From Absidia repens (lineage: Eukaryota > Mucoromycota > Mucoromycetes > Mucorales > Cunninghamellaceae), in NCBI GenBank assembly GCA_002105175.1, contig MCGE01000005.1:1302001-1366000 (forward strand): DNA of 64,000 nucleotides. The letters are read 5' to 3'. Below the pieces are notes generated by a model. That model made no database searches. It saw only the letters and a program-made list of their open reading frames with translations, and was not told the origin of the DNA. Every line of letters begins with the position of its first letter. The first letter of the stretch is position 1. Positions 12,067-24,728 of this stretch are shown here, piece by piece. A program made the position numbers and the translations under genes.

Positions 12067-12704
12067 AATTCTTTGCAAGATGCTATTATCATATTTTCTT
12101 CCACTCTCTATCATCCTATCCTACTCTTTTTTTACATCATTTATTTTCTCCAAGCTATTATTACATATATATATATTTAGTCAGTTTTACATAGTTATAA
12201 TAAAAATGCTATTTTTGATCAAATCTCAATTATTGAAAAATTTTGCCCATCAATGTGTAGTGCAACAAACTCGTTCCTGAATCATTCAGTCAAGTCTTCA
12301 ATAGTTCAATGTTTATTATGTACAGTCAAAAATATTAGATATACAAATACAGTAACATACTAATCAACGTGCATATATCATAAAAAAAATCAACCTGCCC
12401 AACAACAATGCAAACAAGAGATCAACTACATTCTGAAATAGTCTTTTTATTATACAGCACAGACAAAAAAAAAAAAAAAAAAAAAAAAAAAAGCCATAGC
12501 AACGTGACAAAAATAGGACGGTGAAAATATCGTTTATTGCAGAAATAATAATAAGAAAAAGCTGTAAAGACAAAACAATAAAATAAGAGAAGGGGGGGGA
12601 GGGAATGATATAATATATATACATGTGAAAACAAAGAAGCAGAGGGAGATATTGTGATCAAAATGAATCAAAAAAAAAAAAAAGGTAAGGGGAGTAGGGG
12701 ACAA
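12067..12704. other. Convergent 3' spacer with poly-A tract
   Basis: This lies between the ends of the LtrA-family and GATA genes. It holds a 28-A run (12465-12492), shorter A runs, and AT-rich sequence suited to 3' ends on both strands. No gene is visible. Confidence 0.6.
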
Positions 12705-15426
12705 CTAACTACGCTTGAGTAAAGTAAGCACCGTAGCGGCTTCCACAGCATCCACACCCATGGATAAAGGAAATTCGCCCCAAGGTACTTGATCCAATAC
12801 AGATATGTCCGTAGTATGGCGTCTTGGACGATGTTGTTGTTCTTCAGGTTGCTGTTGATAAGGATAAGGCTGCTGTTGGTTGTGATGAAATCCATTCGGC
12901 ATGGGCCATCCATTTTGTTGATAATGCTGCTGTTGTTGTTGCTGTTGCTGTTGTTGCTGTAGTTGTTGTTGGTGGTGGTGGGATTGAAGGTAATCATTTG
13001 CGGCTGAAGTTGTCATTGACCGGGATCTTGATTGCGGCTGAGGTGTTAATCCAGTTGGCATAACATCATGGTACGGATGACGTTGGTGGTGGTGATGTTG
13101 TTGACCTTCGTGTATGGTAAGGTGCCTGGCAGCGACGATATTGCTGTTCATTCGCTCATCTTCATCTTCACCGTCGTCATCATCGTATTCACCCATAAAG
13201 TCGTCATCATCGCTAAATCCACTGCTATCAATTCCATTTTGATCGTCATCGTTATCATCGTCTTCTTCATCATCATCGTCCTCGTCTTCATCATCCGTCA
13301 CTATCATGGAATCTAATATCATCGTATTACCCTGCCAGCTGTGAGGTTTGTGCTGCTTGAGTCGTTGTTGCTGTTGTTCTTTGATTTTGATTCGTTTATC
13401 CTTTTGATCTTCAATTCGACATGCTGCTTTCGCTTTTTCTGTTCTTTCGTCGTCAATACTTTGGAGGCGCTGTACCCATTTGCCGATTTCGTCGACGTAG
13501 GTGTTGGTGCAGGTGTTGATGCTGATCCAAGTGCTGTTTCTGACCCCGATTGCTTGCCACACAAATTTTTCCATGCTTCCACTTGACACCACAAGCATTA
13601 CAAAGTGTACCAGCGCCTTCTGGCCCACGGCGCCACATCGGGGTTGACTTTGATCCACAGTAATGGCATTTTCTTCCATTTCCATTCGCTGAATTGTGAC
13701 GATGAGATGCAGCAGAGGTCGACGATGCTGTACCTGAAGGTATAATAGGTGCAGAGCTTGAAGTAGTAGCTACATGAGAAGACATTGGTGGAGAAGACAA
13801 CGGTTGTTTTGGTGAGGTGGTATTTGAGTCACTAGCTGATTTTGCCTTGTTGGATAAATTCGATGTAGTAGGAGTAATTGCTGGAGCAGTTGCAGTACGA
13901 GGTGATGTTTGTCGTTGTTGGTATGATCCTAATATATATATATATATATATATATAGAAAAATGTCATTCATATTTGTCTTTGATATTTTATGATTGATA
14001 TAAAGTGATATTACCTTTTCGTTTCCCTCTACTAGTTTTCGGGTCAGCGGTGGGTTTTTTTGATCGGGTCCCATTATTTCCACCAACCACCAGAAGTTCT
14101 GCATGTCGGTGGGATACACCTTCCGTATGAAATTTCATCTATACATTATGAAACGAGTCAGCATATGTACAGTGCAAATGCTTTTGGTCATTGTTATTGT
14201 AATCAATAATTGACTTACCAATTGTATCATTTTGCCGTAGGCGGTTTCAAATCCAGCTACTGAATCTTTAATCATCATATAGAGTTCTTGAGAAATACCA
14301 GACAGAGATAAATGGGTAATTGAAGATTCATCATTAGTCGTCGAAGCAGAAATGGAAGGCTGTTCCGTCTTCACATCAGTAGCAACGGTCAAAAGTAAAG
14401 ACGATGACGGGATGTCTGTGTAACCTTGCTGATTGTCCAAAAGGCGAGATATTGGTGGTGACTGAAGTGTTGGTAACCATTCCCTTGGTGTGTCTTTGTT
14501 CTGGAGCAAAATTTAATGAATGGAAGGAGCAGAATACCTATATAATATTATGCAAGGCAATAAAAAAATAAGAAGTTAGCAGTTGCTAGGAGTCTTTTTT
14601 TAAAGTTTTGTTCTTACTTACTTCGTACGGCGGAGTTTCGTTGACGGTTTCAACAATAGCATCGCAAGGGAAGATATAATACAGTTGACGTTTGGAAGGC
14701 TTGAAGACTTGGGTGTTGAGTGCCATGACAATAGTGTTGTTGGTAGACATTGAAGTAGTATACGCCTCATTGGTTTTGGTGCTATGGTACTGTTGTGGTT
14801 CCATCTTTGATACACCACCAGCATTAGTCTGTGTTGATACCCTGGAAGTTGTTGATGGCGATGATGTATAGGATTCACCTTCACCGGCCTCGACTGACAA
14901 CGAAGAGTTTTGTTTTAACGAGGAACCAATAATTTGAAAGAAGGAGACTTCAGATACACCATAGGTACTGGACTTGAGACTAGACACACCGAGAAAACGC
15001 CAGTCAAAACGATCACTTGATTCTGGTTCACCACTGCTTCCGTCAAAAGGCATCAAGAAAGGCCGAAATATATTAGCCAACCAAGAGGTACTATAGTAAC
15101 AAACAACAATAAGAAACAGAAGTCATCAGTTGAAAAAACAATAACACTCATCCGTTTTGCAACCTAGAAGAGTTCACCCCTCCGCATCCAATACATCTCG
15201 AAGATGACGCTTGTCACTCGATGAACTTCCACCAAAGCCAATAGAAGTTCATCCATAAGATGAGTAACCTCATACAACGATCAAGCTCTTCATCTAGAAG
15301 ATCACCTTACTTTGCGAATAGATCAGCTCAACCCCCCTTTTTTTCTAGTGGTACTTACCTTTGATCATCAGTTTCAAGTTGCAGAGTAGTGTCGAGCACC
15401 TTTGTGGATTCTGTTGTAGTGGACAT
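12705..15426 (-). CDS. GATA-type zinc-finger transcription factor
   Basis: The exons that join cleanly are 15426-15359, 15090-14622, 14500-14219, 14138-14015 and 13928 onward. The finger, at about residues 402-430, has [15 protein letters not shown] and [13 protein letters not shown], i.e. C-x2-C-x18-C-x2-C as in fungal GATA factors. The N-terminal part ([21 protein letters not shown]) might be a diverged PAS-like region, but I cannot confirm that. After the finger the frame runs only to 13453. A second frame downstream encodes a charged, Gln-rich and Asp/Glu-rich tail to the stop at 12705. One fix is an 88-base intron with a GC donor (13557-13470), giving exons 13928-13558 and 13469-12705 and a 692-aa protein. 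The other is single-base errors or mutations. The finger is certain; the C-terminal model is not. The tail carries a poly-Gln run and a long acidic run. Confidence 0.8.
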
Positions 15427-16652
15427 AAAGGATAAGTAGACTAGTAAATTTGATGATCAGATATATCAGAGGTAAAAAGCAGACGATAAAAGTATAGATG
15501 AGACCAAGGGTAGTAGTTGATCAAATCTTGATGTGTATCAAAAATCTACAAAAGGCCAAGGTTGAAAAGAAGAGAGTGAAAGGTAGTGAGAATCAGGTTA
15601 CCAACACGTGTCATGACAATCTTGCTACATTCTTTCAGCATATACCTTGTTCACAAACGTAAAAGATTGAGGTAGTATACCTGCGTGGAAGGGAAAATGG
15701 GTTGGGTCAAGAAAAAAAAAAAGGGAAGGAAAGGGTTGCAAAAAAAAAGAGGCCCGACTGCATTTTCTTAGGAGCCCGCTGGTATTCAAATTAATTTCTT
15801 ATACGACACACTTGTCTATATTTTTTTTTTACGCCCATGGTCTCTAGTCAGAATTTATTATCCCTTTAAAATAATGAATCACTTTATACACGGAAGGAAA
15901 AATGATTCAATAGACAGGAGGTCGGTGGTTAAGAACGGAAAAGGAAAAACATGGATCCCAGGCACAAAAATGACTGCAGGCACACGGTCTTGTTCTTGTA
16001 TGAAGAGTTTACTACACCCATCCTAGGCTTCTTATTCGTCCGACAGAAGTCCCTGGGAGGCATTTTTTTTCCTACCAACAACCCACCTGTCATTTCATCT
16101 TTAGCGTCATAGGAGCTCTGAGTCAATCGGAGTTGGCCTTTGGTGTGTGTGTGCGTGTATAAACACACAAACGACTCTACAACCACCACCTCTAATGATA
16201 TATTATTAGTTGTCTTGATGTTACATATATTTTAAACCGCCAGATTCCATGTCGCTAGATAAATGGGTTTCCTGTGGGGAGGGCAATACATTTGATCAAT
16301 TTAGCTTGGGACGAGGCCAAAAATAGAGAGGATGGCATGTTGAAACGCCGCTTGATTTTTTCGACAATCAGTTATTTGGGTGGAGGCAAAACGAAAAACT
16401 ACAAAAGCTCCTTCTCTTTCTCAGAATAATATATAATGTAAGCAACCCTCAACTAAAATCACTGATTATTATTATTGGTAGTGGGGGAAAGCAATGGATT
16501 CATGAATACATGAATGCCTCAATGGATGGATGGATAGATAGATAGATATATGGATAGATGGATGGATGGATAATACTTTATGTGGGTGGAGTGGGATTGT
16601 ATATTTCATATCTAACCTCTTTCTTTCCTTATATTTTCTTCTTTTTGATTAG
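15427..16652. promoter_or_regulatory. Divergent upstream region of the GATA and RPS2 genes
   Basis: This is about 1.2 kb without a convincing gene. It includes a degenerate GATG/GATA tetranucleotide microsatellite (about 16518-16571) roughly 85 bases upstream of the RPS2 ATG. The TTTTGATTAG directly before the ATG could be the acceptor of a leader intron, as ribosomal protein genes often have, but no donor is certain. Confidence 0.5.
16518..16571 (+). repeat. GATG/GATA microsatellite
   Basis: Tandem tetranucleotides, mostly GGAT and AGAT units with a few substitutions, lie just upstream of the RPS2 coding region. Confidence 0.9.
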
Positions 16653-17566
16653 ATGGCTGATTCTGCTCCTCGTGGTAAATAAATAAAATACCAGCTCTGT
16701 AGATCGCTTTCGTTTATTGACTCTTTCATTTGGTTGCATTGTATTTGATTAGGACGTGGTGGATTTGGTCGCGGTCGAGGCCGTGGTGGTCGCGGACGTG
16801 GTCGTCGTGGTGAAGAAAAGAACGAATGGTAAGCCTGGCTTGGAACTAGGCTTGTGTTTCCTGAATAATTACTGATCGCTCATCATACTCTATTATTATT
16901 ATTATTAGGGTTCCTGTCACCAAGCTCGGGCGTCTCGTAAAGGCCGGTAAGATCAAGTCTATCGAAGAAATCTACTTGTTCTCTTTGCCTATCAAAGAAT
17001 ATCAAATTGTTGACTACTTCTTGCCCAAGCTCCAAGATCAAGTCATGAAGATCATGCCTGTCCAAAAGCAAACTCGTGCTGGTCAACGTACTCGTTTCAA
17101 GGCCTTTGTCGTCATTGGTGATAACGATGGTCACGTTGGTCTCGGTGTCAAGTGCTCCAAGGAAGTTGCTACCTCCATCCGTGGTGCTATCATTTTGGCC
17201 AAGCTTTCCATCATCCCTGTCCGTCGTGGTTTCTGGGGCTCTTCTCTCGGTGAACCCCACACTGTTCCTTGCAAGGTTACAGGTAAGTGTGGTTCTTCCG
17301 TCTGCCGTCTTATCCCTGCTCCCCGTGGTACTGGTATTGTCGGTGCTCCTGTCCCCAAGAAGGTCCTCCAATTGGCTGGTGTCACTGATTGTTACACTTC
17401 CTCCAAGGGTTCTACCCGTACTTTGGGTAACTTTGTCAAGGCTACCTTTGCTGCTATCGGTAACACCTATGGTTTCTTGACTCCTGATCTCTGGGCTGAA
17501 ACTGAATTCACCAAGGCTCCTTACCAAGAATTCACTGACTTCCTTTCCCAAAAGCAACGCAAGTAG
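16653..17566 (+). CDS. RPS2: 40S ribosomal protein uS5 (RPS2)
   Basis: Three exons (16653-16674, 16753-16828 and 16909-17566) give 251 aa, the usual size for the family. The short first exon encodes MADSAPRG. An Arg/Gly-rich N-terminal tail typical of eukaryotic uS5 follows. The conserved body begins [12 protein letters not shown] and includes the S5 RNA-binding fold ([23 protein letters not shown]) and the C-terminal domain ([24 protein letters not shown]). The protein sits at the mRNA entry region of the small subunit and contributes to decoding accuracy. Codon use is strongly biased toward C- and T-ending codons, unlike neighbouring genes, as expected for high expression. AATAAA at 17623-17628 is a plausible poly(A) signal. 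A 224-aa antisense ORF is a shadow of this codon bias. Confidence 0.98.
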
Positions 17567-17788
17567 ATATTTTAGTGTAGCTTTTTTACCTCATACAAAT
17601 ATCAATCTATGTTTTCTCTTGAAATAAAAGAATGATTATTATCAAATATATCTACTGTCTCTATTTTGGCTTCGTCTCTTGTTTGTAGCATGATTTGTTG
17701 AGACTAACTGACTATATGATATTTTGCAATGTATATATGTTATCGTTGTGAATGATTTTTATATGTATGTCAAACTTTTTATACAGCT

Positions 17789-17789
<1 letters not shown>

Positions 17790-17851
<62 letters not shown>
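17790..17851 (+). repeat. Poly-T tract, 62 bases
   Basis: An uninterrupted run of T about 220 bases downstream of RPS2. It is too long to be likely by chance and its length is prone to sequencing error. Confidence 0.95.
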
Positions 17852-17853
<2 letters not shown>

Positions 17854-18179
17854 CGTCTTCCAGTATGTAGCTACGTTGTGTATATAGTATGTCCAGTGTT
17901 ATGAAAGTTATAATATCTTGGAGGGAAGGCTACACTGACAACACCATTAGGTGCTTTATGTGAACAGTGGAGATAGGGTAGAGTCACGTTTTATATGGAA
18001 GTGACCTTAAACCTTAATGGGGGAAATTAGTCGGAGGGTTTGTGGTAGAAAATAGTTTGATAGGGGAATCACAAAATTGCCACAATAATGACTTTGCTCG
18101 CTAGATAGTATATGTGCCAATGTACGGTCAATAAAAATGATATATTTTATTTGAAGGAATACTGTAGTTACTAAACTAA

Positions 18180-18800
18180 AGAGTATAAGCTTCATTACAC
18201 CAAGCGATTAAATAGGCAGTATGAAGAAGACTGGTATGAGACTGGTCCGCACTAAACTAAAGGGACGATTGTAAAATTTTTGTTCTAATATATTGGACAT
18301 ACAGTACAAGACATGAGAAAGACTGAAGATGTATCTTTTACTGAAACGTAATAACTAATCAAAATGTGGGCGATGGCAGTAACAAAAGGATCTAGTAGAC
18401 AAGACATAAGAGAGAGACTAATGAGACGTTTTTCATTGACATAGATAAATAAAAAATTATGTTTTATTCAGATGTAGACACAAACTCTGGGCAAACTAAG
18501 ACTAAACTAAGTTAATGAAGGTTCCAAAAACCAAGTATTGTGGTCTCAAATCCTAGATCCAAAATGAAAGGGTTTCCCCATGTATGTTGTAATCCCTGAG
18601 CAGAAATCCCTTCTAAACTAGTCATAACACTAATCCAAGTCTAACATAACCCCAATGGAGTTGACTGGTGAAGAAAAAAAGAAAATGGGAAATGGAGAGA
18701 GCGGAAAAATAAAAAGTTAGGAGTAAATAAATTTTCACGTGGGCGGGATGTGAAATATATCCAGTGCAGTTTGGCTTGTGATTTTTTCTCGTCCATAGCA
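18180..18800 (+). repeat. Interspersed repeat, copy B
   Basis: Two related sub-modules are visible: a TCTAATATATTGGACA block followed by ACATGAGAAAGACT, then GGATCTAGTAGACAAGACAT followed by AGAGAGACTAATGAGAC. After them come the ATGAAGG and AAAATGAAAGGGTTTCCCC core and a purine-rich stretch. It ends near CACGTGGGCGGG at about 18737. Confidence 0.75.
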
Positions 18801-19369
18801 TAAACTTTTTTTTTTTTTTTGACAACGAAAGTATATAAAGTCTAATACAAGAGCCCTACATACACCGTGTGCTATTTTTGCATGTAAACAATTGGTGTGT
18901 ATTGCTTCCTTCTAGCTTGTCCATGACGTATATTTGTCTTTGAGGCTCTCCATATAAAATATAATCCCAAGGAAGATCCATCCTTCACATTATAAGCTCA
19001 AGGACGCAAACAGGACTTACCCGGAATACGGGAGAAATACACCCCTAACCTCTTCGTTCAGACTTTCCATATACCCGCCGAGGTTCACTAAATATCACGC
19101 CACGTCTCCCTTTCCACAGCCTGCATTGCTGTCCCGAATTTCCTATATCCTCTTTTATCATAGCACTATTCATTCATCTTTTGCAACCCCACACATTCTA
19201 ACCCATTTTATTCATCATTTCCTAAATTGATAAGGATGCTATATGATGCTTTATTTATTGGATCTAAAAAGTACTGACTGAATGGAGATAAATGTATGCA
19301 AATAATAAATAAATAAGAGAATAATAACTAGTAAACTAATATAACCGAAAGATAAAAAAGAACTAAAAA

Positions 19370-22300
19370 CTACAAAGAAGTCACCCATCTTGTACCATCC
19401 CTTCGTTGTTCGACTTCAATAGGCGGAAGTGGCCATCCCTTGGGCCCAAAGCTAGGCACCACATGGCATACTCGATGGTTTTTGTTGTCACCAATCAACC
19501 TACAGCGTTAAAAACAAAGATTAGAACCGCCTTCTGCCCGACGTTACCATGTATATATATCTGCAAATTTTCACTTACTTAGGGTAGGGATATTCCAAAG
19601 GTCGGCCAAAGGTGCACAGAGATTTGCCAATCTTCGCCAACCATTTAGGTTCTACAGCCGTAACACCCTTCAGCCAATTTCTACCACCTTTGAATAATTC
19701 ACTGTAGATCAACACAGGGGGAGGGGACTGACCATATAAAATAGAGCTTGGATGGATATAGGCGACTTCATCAGACCACATCAATTTGTAAGGCACGTTG
19801 TTGGCATTTTTGAATGATAATCCTTTACCCCCATCGGTATCCAGAACATCCTGTCGCATAGCCACACAATCGATTAAACCAGCTGTGATCACCTGCCGAA
19901 GCAGTTTGAGTTGTAATTTGCTAGGGGGTTTCATTTGAGGGTCGACACAAATGTTGATATGAGGGAAGTTGGACGCCACCATGTTGGTCAATTGTCGTCG
20001 TAATTTTCGAATATCTTCCATGGCCTTTGGTCGTAAAAAGTTTTCATCGCAGAATTTGGTTGTTGCTCCAGAATATTCATAGGCACCCACAACGTTGAGG
20101 AATTTCAAAATATCGCTTTTGGGATCCAAACCAGCATGTTTCTGATAAGAACAATAACATAAAAATTATACAATAAATTTTCTGCCCATTCATATTGATA
20201 ATTGTGACTTACTACTTGTGATTGATAATACTTTTTTCTTGTCAGCTTCCGTCTTTGCTTGTCAAATACTGATTGCTTTTTCAAGTTGCCCAATTCTTGT
20301 TCAGCCAAATCATCATCATCATCATCTTCTTCGTTTGCACTTTCACCAGGTTGAGTTTCATCCAAATGGTAATCTTGAATAAAAGGATCTCCAACAGAGA
20401 GCGCTGATACGATAGCAATAACATAAGGAAGACAATCATGTTGCTGACCAGTGATAAGCCTATTCAAACAAAATAAATAAATTACAACTTCGACTTCCAT
20501 CCTTTCTTATTATTTTTAGGACCTACATTTTTGAGAACCGAGGTGTGATTGGAAACATTGACATGGTATCACCAAACTCAGTAATGCGTTTGGTTGTAGA
20601 ATTCACAGCACCTAGATACCCCAAAAGCTGTTTTCGAAAAGACGAAGAATCAATTAGTATCCGCAATGCAAATTATTTTTCATCTATGTAATTATCATGA
20701 TTACTATACCTTTTCAGCTTTGAAAAGATTTTCTTTCGGAGGAGGAGTTGGGAATGGGAAATTGATCACATTATCGATATTCATTGCCTTCATATTTAAC
20801 ACAACACCTAATCCAGTGTAAAAAATAAAATAATATTAATCCAAGCGCCCCAATGAGTATTATTGAACTTACCTTCAATGGGCATTCTTTCTATTTCAGG
20901 TTTCGAGAACTGAGCAAAATCATGATCAAAGACTGCAGAAGAGAAAAGGCGATAACAATGGCCAGGACCTGTTCTTCCCGCACGACCGGCACGCTAATTG
21001 TTATATATATATATATTTATATATTTTACAAGTTCAGTACAGCACCATCTATGTTGTTATCAATTTTTTGGTTTTACCTGATTAGCAGCAGCCTTCGAAG
21101 TCCAGTCAACTTGGAAGGATTGTACTCCAGTGTCGATATCATACCGCCGCTACAAAGCATTGACAAGTTTAAAATTCGTTAGTTGCATATACTATGGGGA
21201 TACCTAGTCTCTTTTTATACTCACTTCTTTCGATTTTCCCCCGTCCACAACATAACGAATGCCAGGTATAGTAACAGAAGTTTCAGCAACGTTAGTAGCC
21301 ACCACACATAATCGAGTGCCCTCAGGAGGAGGTTGGAAAACACGAAGCTGAGCTTCGGTAGGTAGCATAGAGTACAATGGTAAAACATGTAAAGGGGCTA
21401 TAGTAGAAAAATATAATTAACGTGAGCAATCTTGTTTTGATCTTTTCCCTTAAGTCATATGATGATATATACAATATATATTTCTTACCATCCTTAACAT
21501 CATCGAGTTCATCCTCATCAAAACCAAGATCACTGTCATCATCCGAGTCAGATTCCAAATCGAAGTCTTCGTCTATCTGGTTTTCGCCAAGTTCCACATC
21601 TTCATCCTCCAAGTCCTCTATAATTAGAGTCATGAAAAAAAAAGGTCAGTTCAATTTAATTATTCTCATCGTCCTCTTCCTTTAATTACCTTTTCCAGCT
21701 TCGGCTTTAGTTGATTTAGATTCCAATTCATTGGCAAGTTTTTCTTCAATTTTAGCCGAATTCGACGATTTTTGTGGTAAAGCTGGATATTTCTTTCGAA
21801 GCCGCTTACAGAGCTGTGTAATTTCGTTTTGACCAGTCAAGAAAATAAGTATTCCCCCATGAGGTAATCGTTCGTGAATTTTTGAGACCTTTTTGAATGC
21901 TTCACCCACATGATCATCAGGAGTTCGTCGATTGAAATGAATATTCACCTATTGACATAAAATAAAGATAATGGTTTGGTTAGTGCGTCAAGAAGTGTAA
22001 GGTGAAATAGTTTTATCACTTACAGGGAACTGTCTTGCATTGACATTGATCACTGGAGGAGGGGTGGGGAAGAGAGCTTTGTTTTCGGTAAAATCGGACA
22101 CACGAAGGGTAGCTGACATAATGACAACACGCAATGGCTATATAAACGGAAAATTGAACAAAGAATCAATACTACAAGAAAACCAATATGCTTATATTCA
22201 TTTACCTTGATTCTTTGCCTGTCTTCTCTACTAAGATCCGCCCTCAGTTTGAGTACACGACTAACAACACCAATCAGAATATCAGTATTCAAGTTCCTTT

Positions 22301-24464
22301 CATGCGCTTCGTCGATGATCAAGGTTGAGTATTTCGTCAGTAGTAAATCTTCAGAGAGTTCCCGTAAAAGCACACCATCCGTCATAAATTTGATACGGGT
22401 GTTGTTGGAGACAGTGGCATCATAACGGATCTAGACAAAAAAATCATTAGTTAGCCATACAAGGTATCAACAATAAATTAAACTATATAAAATAGTGGTC
22501 TAATGTTACCTGATATGACACTTCCTGCTCACTCAGGTTCAATTCTTCGCCAACGCGCTTTGCCATACTAACAGTTGCCACTCGGCGAGGTTGTGTGACA
22601 CCAATGAGACCAGAATTATCTATCGAACATAGCAAGTTGTGTAAATAAAGATGGGTCTACGTCTATTTTTTTTTTTTTTTAAATGAATTTACCTGATTCT
22701 GGGTGAGACCAACCAGCTTCATACAAGAATTGAGGTACTTGAGTTGTTTTACCAGAACCAGTTTCACCACAAATGATCACAACAGTATTGTTTCGAATGG
22801 CTTCCATAATAACCTATTTAAAACGAATAAATTAATAAAAAATACCAATCACATATTCGGCATATATTAAATATCATTGTTGATGTTTTCATTACCTGTT
22901 CCTCACCACACACGGGAAGTTTCAATCGTGCTGCTTGAATTTCGGGTTTTCGGTTGACAGTAACAGAGAAATGCTAAAATATAATAATTTAGAACAAAGT
23001 TAGGTTACCGAATCTAGAATACATATATTGTAAATTTATTTTCTCTTCAGCTTACCTTTGCGACATCATTGCTAAGATCACCCTCAGTGTTACTTTTTAA
23101 AAGTTGAGTCTTGATTACATCTTCTTCCTCCGTGTGCGTTGGCACAGGAACCGTGACATGTTTTGCTGCTTCTACAACTTGCTCCAATTGGCTAGGACCA
23201 TTCACTACAAACTCCTCAACCAAGGGTCTAGCTTTTGGTTGTTCGTCAGTATCTTCATCGTCAGAGCTGGAGTCATTTGCGGAATCAGAGCTGTCAAAAG
23301 AGTTGTCGGATTCATCACCTTTTCTTTGTTTGAATCGTTTTCGTACGTCTTTTGGGATGGTAGACTAATAAAATATAATAGTAAGCAAAAATGATGAAGC
23401 CACCTTTTTTTTCCTTTCATAAAGCCGTTACCTTTTTCTTCTTTCTCTTTTTCATAACCAGAGGCGGGCCAGTTCCATTTTTCAAAGCACTTCCTGCCAT
23501 TGATGTTGATTCTGCTGCTGTTGCTGAGTCGTCTTCCGTTGAAGCAGTAGTGGTTGTTGGTGGTTGATAAGGTGTCACATCAAATTCATCATCTTTCACG
23601 TCCTTTTCCACATAAAGACGCAAACGATCGTCGTCTTCATCATCAGATCCCTTGACACCAGCCTTTCGTTCCAGCACAGCCTGTTTCAATTGTTCACGCA
23701 GCGTTTGAGCAGGGCGACCGATCAATTTGGATGATTTCAATAAGTCAGATGACCAGGAGGAGGTTCTGTGTTATAATAATAGAAGGTTAGTTAAAATTGA
23801 TAATATGCGTTTCTACCGAACTTTGATGAGGGTCACCCTTACGAGAGATCTTCCATTAATCCAGCCCGAGCATCCTTTTTCAATTTTTGATCCTATTGAC
23901 GTAAAACACAGAATAAATTTGTCCCAAGGTAAGCGTATAGTTCACAATACATCAGTCGCACATCTCCAAGCCGAGTAGTCTTACTATGTATTTTTCCAAC
24001 TTCTTCCTTTTCTTCTTTGACATGTACTTCGTTGGCTATATAAAAACGAGTAAAAAGAAGTGAGTTTCAAAAATAATAATAAATAAAAAAGAGGGGTGCA
24101 AGATATGATTCATCGATCACTGTAACCTTAGATCGACCATCCCATTTTCCCTTTTGTCTAATTTACCTGCTTCATGGCTGGCTTTTCGGTTTTTTCCGTT
24201 TCCGTTCCTGGCACAATCATTAAGGCATTACTGTCGATCCTGTTCAAATAAAACAAAAGATCGCTATGGTAAGTAAAGGTCAAAATAAAAGGCTATAATT
24301 GTAAATACTTACTGCGTTGTGGAAGTTTTCTTGAGAGTATTAGCATCAGCTATGCCATCTTGATTACCAAGCCCACCATTTCTAGCTTTTGGATGAGAGC
24401 GTTGGTTGGGTTTTAGAGAGGAAGCTCTGGCCTTTTCATTATATCTAGGACGAGATTTTCCCAT
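19370..24464 (-). CDS. ECM16: DEAH-box RNA helicase Ecm16/Dhr1 (DHX37)
   Basis: This nucleolar helicase releases U3 snoRNA from the 18S pre-rRNA during 40S assembly. Twenty-one exons close in frame over 1170 aa, the family's usual size. The first is 24464-24313 and the last 19499-19370. Key exons are 22813-22693 (motif I, GETGSGKT), 22430-22206 (motif [11 protein letters not shown]), 22137-22024 (motif III, MSAT) and 20993-20873 (motif VI, QRAGRAGR across the junction). The N-terminal [13 protein letters not shown] block is a hallmark of this subfamily. An Asp/Glu-rich insertion (exon 21617-21489) sits between the two RecA lobes, as in yeast Dhr1. The C-terminal helicase-associated part includes [14 protein letters not shown] and ends with [11 protein letters not shown]. 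The gene is divergent from the Nab3-like gene, only 264 bases away. Confidence 0.96.
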
Positions 24465-24728
24465 ATGAGTAAGTAACTTTATTTAAAAAGAAAAAAAAAA
24501 AAAAGACAAAGCTAGAGAAAGCCGTTTTCCTGCAAATTTCGATTGTCAAAAGGGTTAGCTGTCACATTGTTCAAACCCCGTCATTTTTCCTAAAATTTGG
24601 CGGAATGTTTAGTGGCTGCTCAAAAATAATCGCTGATTATTGTTTCACCTTTTTTATTTTTTATTTTTTATTTTTTATTTTTCTTTTGCCTTCTCCTATA
24701 TCCTTCCTCACTTTGCAATTTCTCTAGG

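Larger units (their letters stand above)
17567..19369. other. Intergenic spacer with homopolymer and repeat
   Basis: This holds the RPS2 3' end, the 62-base poly-T tract (17790-17851) and repeat copy B (about 18180-18800). The remainder (18800-19369) is AT-rich and includes the 3' flank of the helicase gene. I see no gene. Confidence 0.6.

Noticed and set aside
16883..17557. A 224-aa minus-strand ORF opposite RPS2
   Set aside because: It is a shadow of the strongly biased codon use of the ribosomal protein gene on the other strand.
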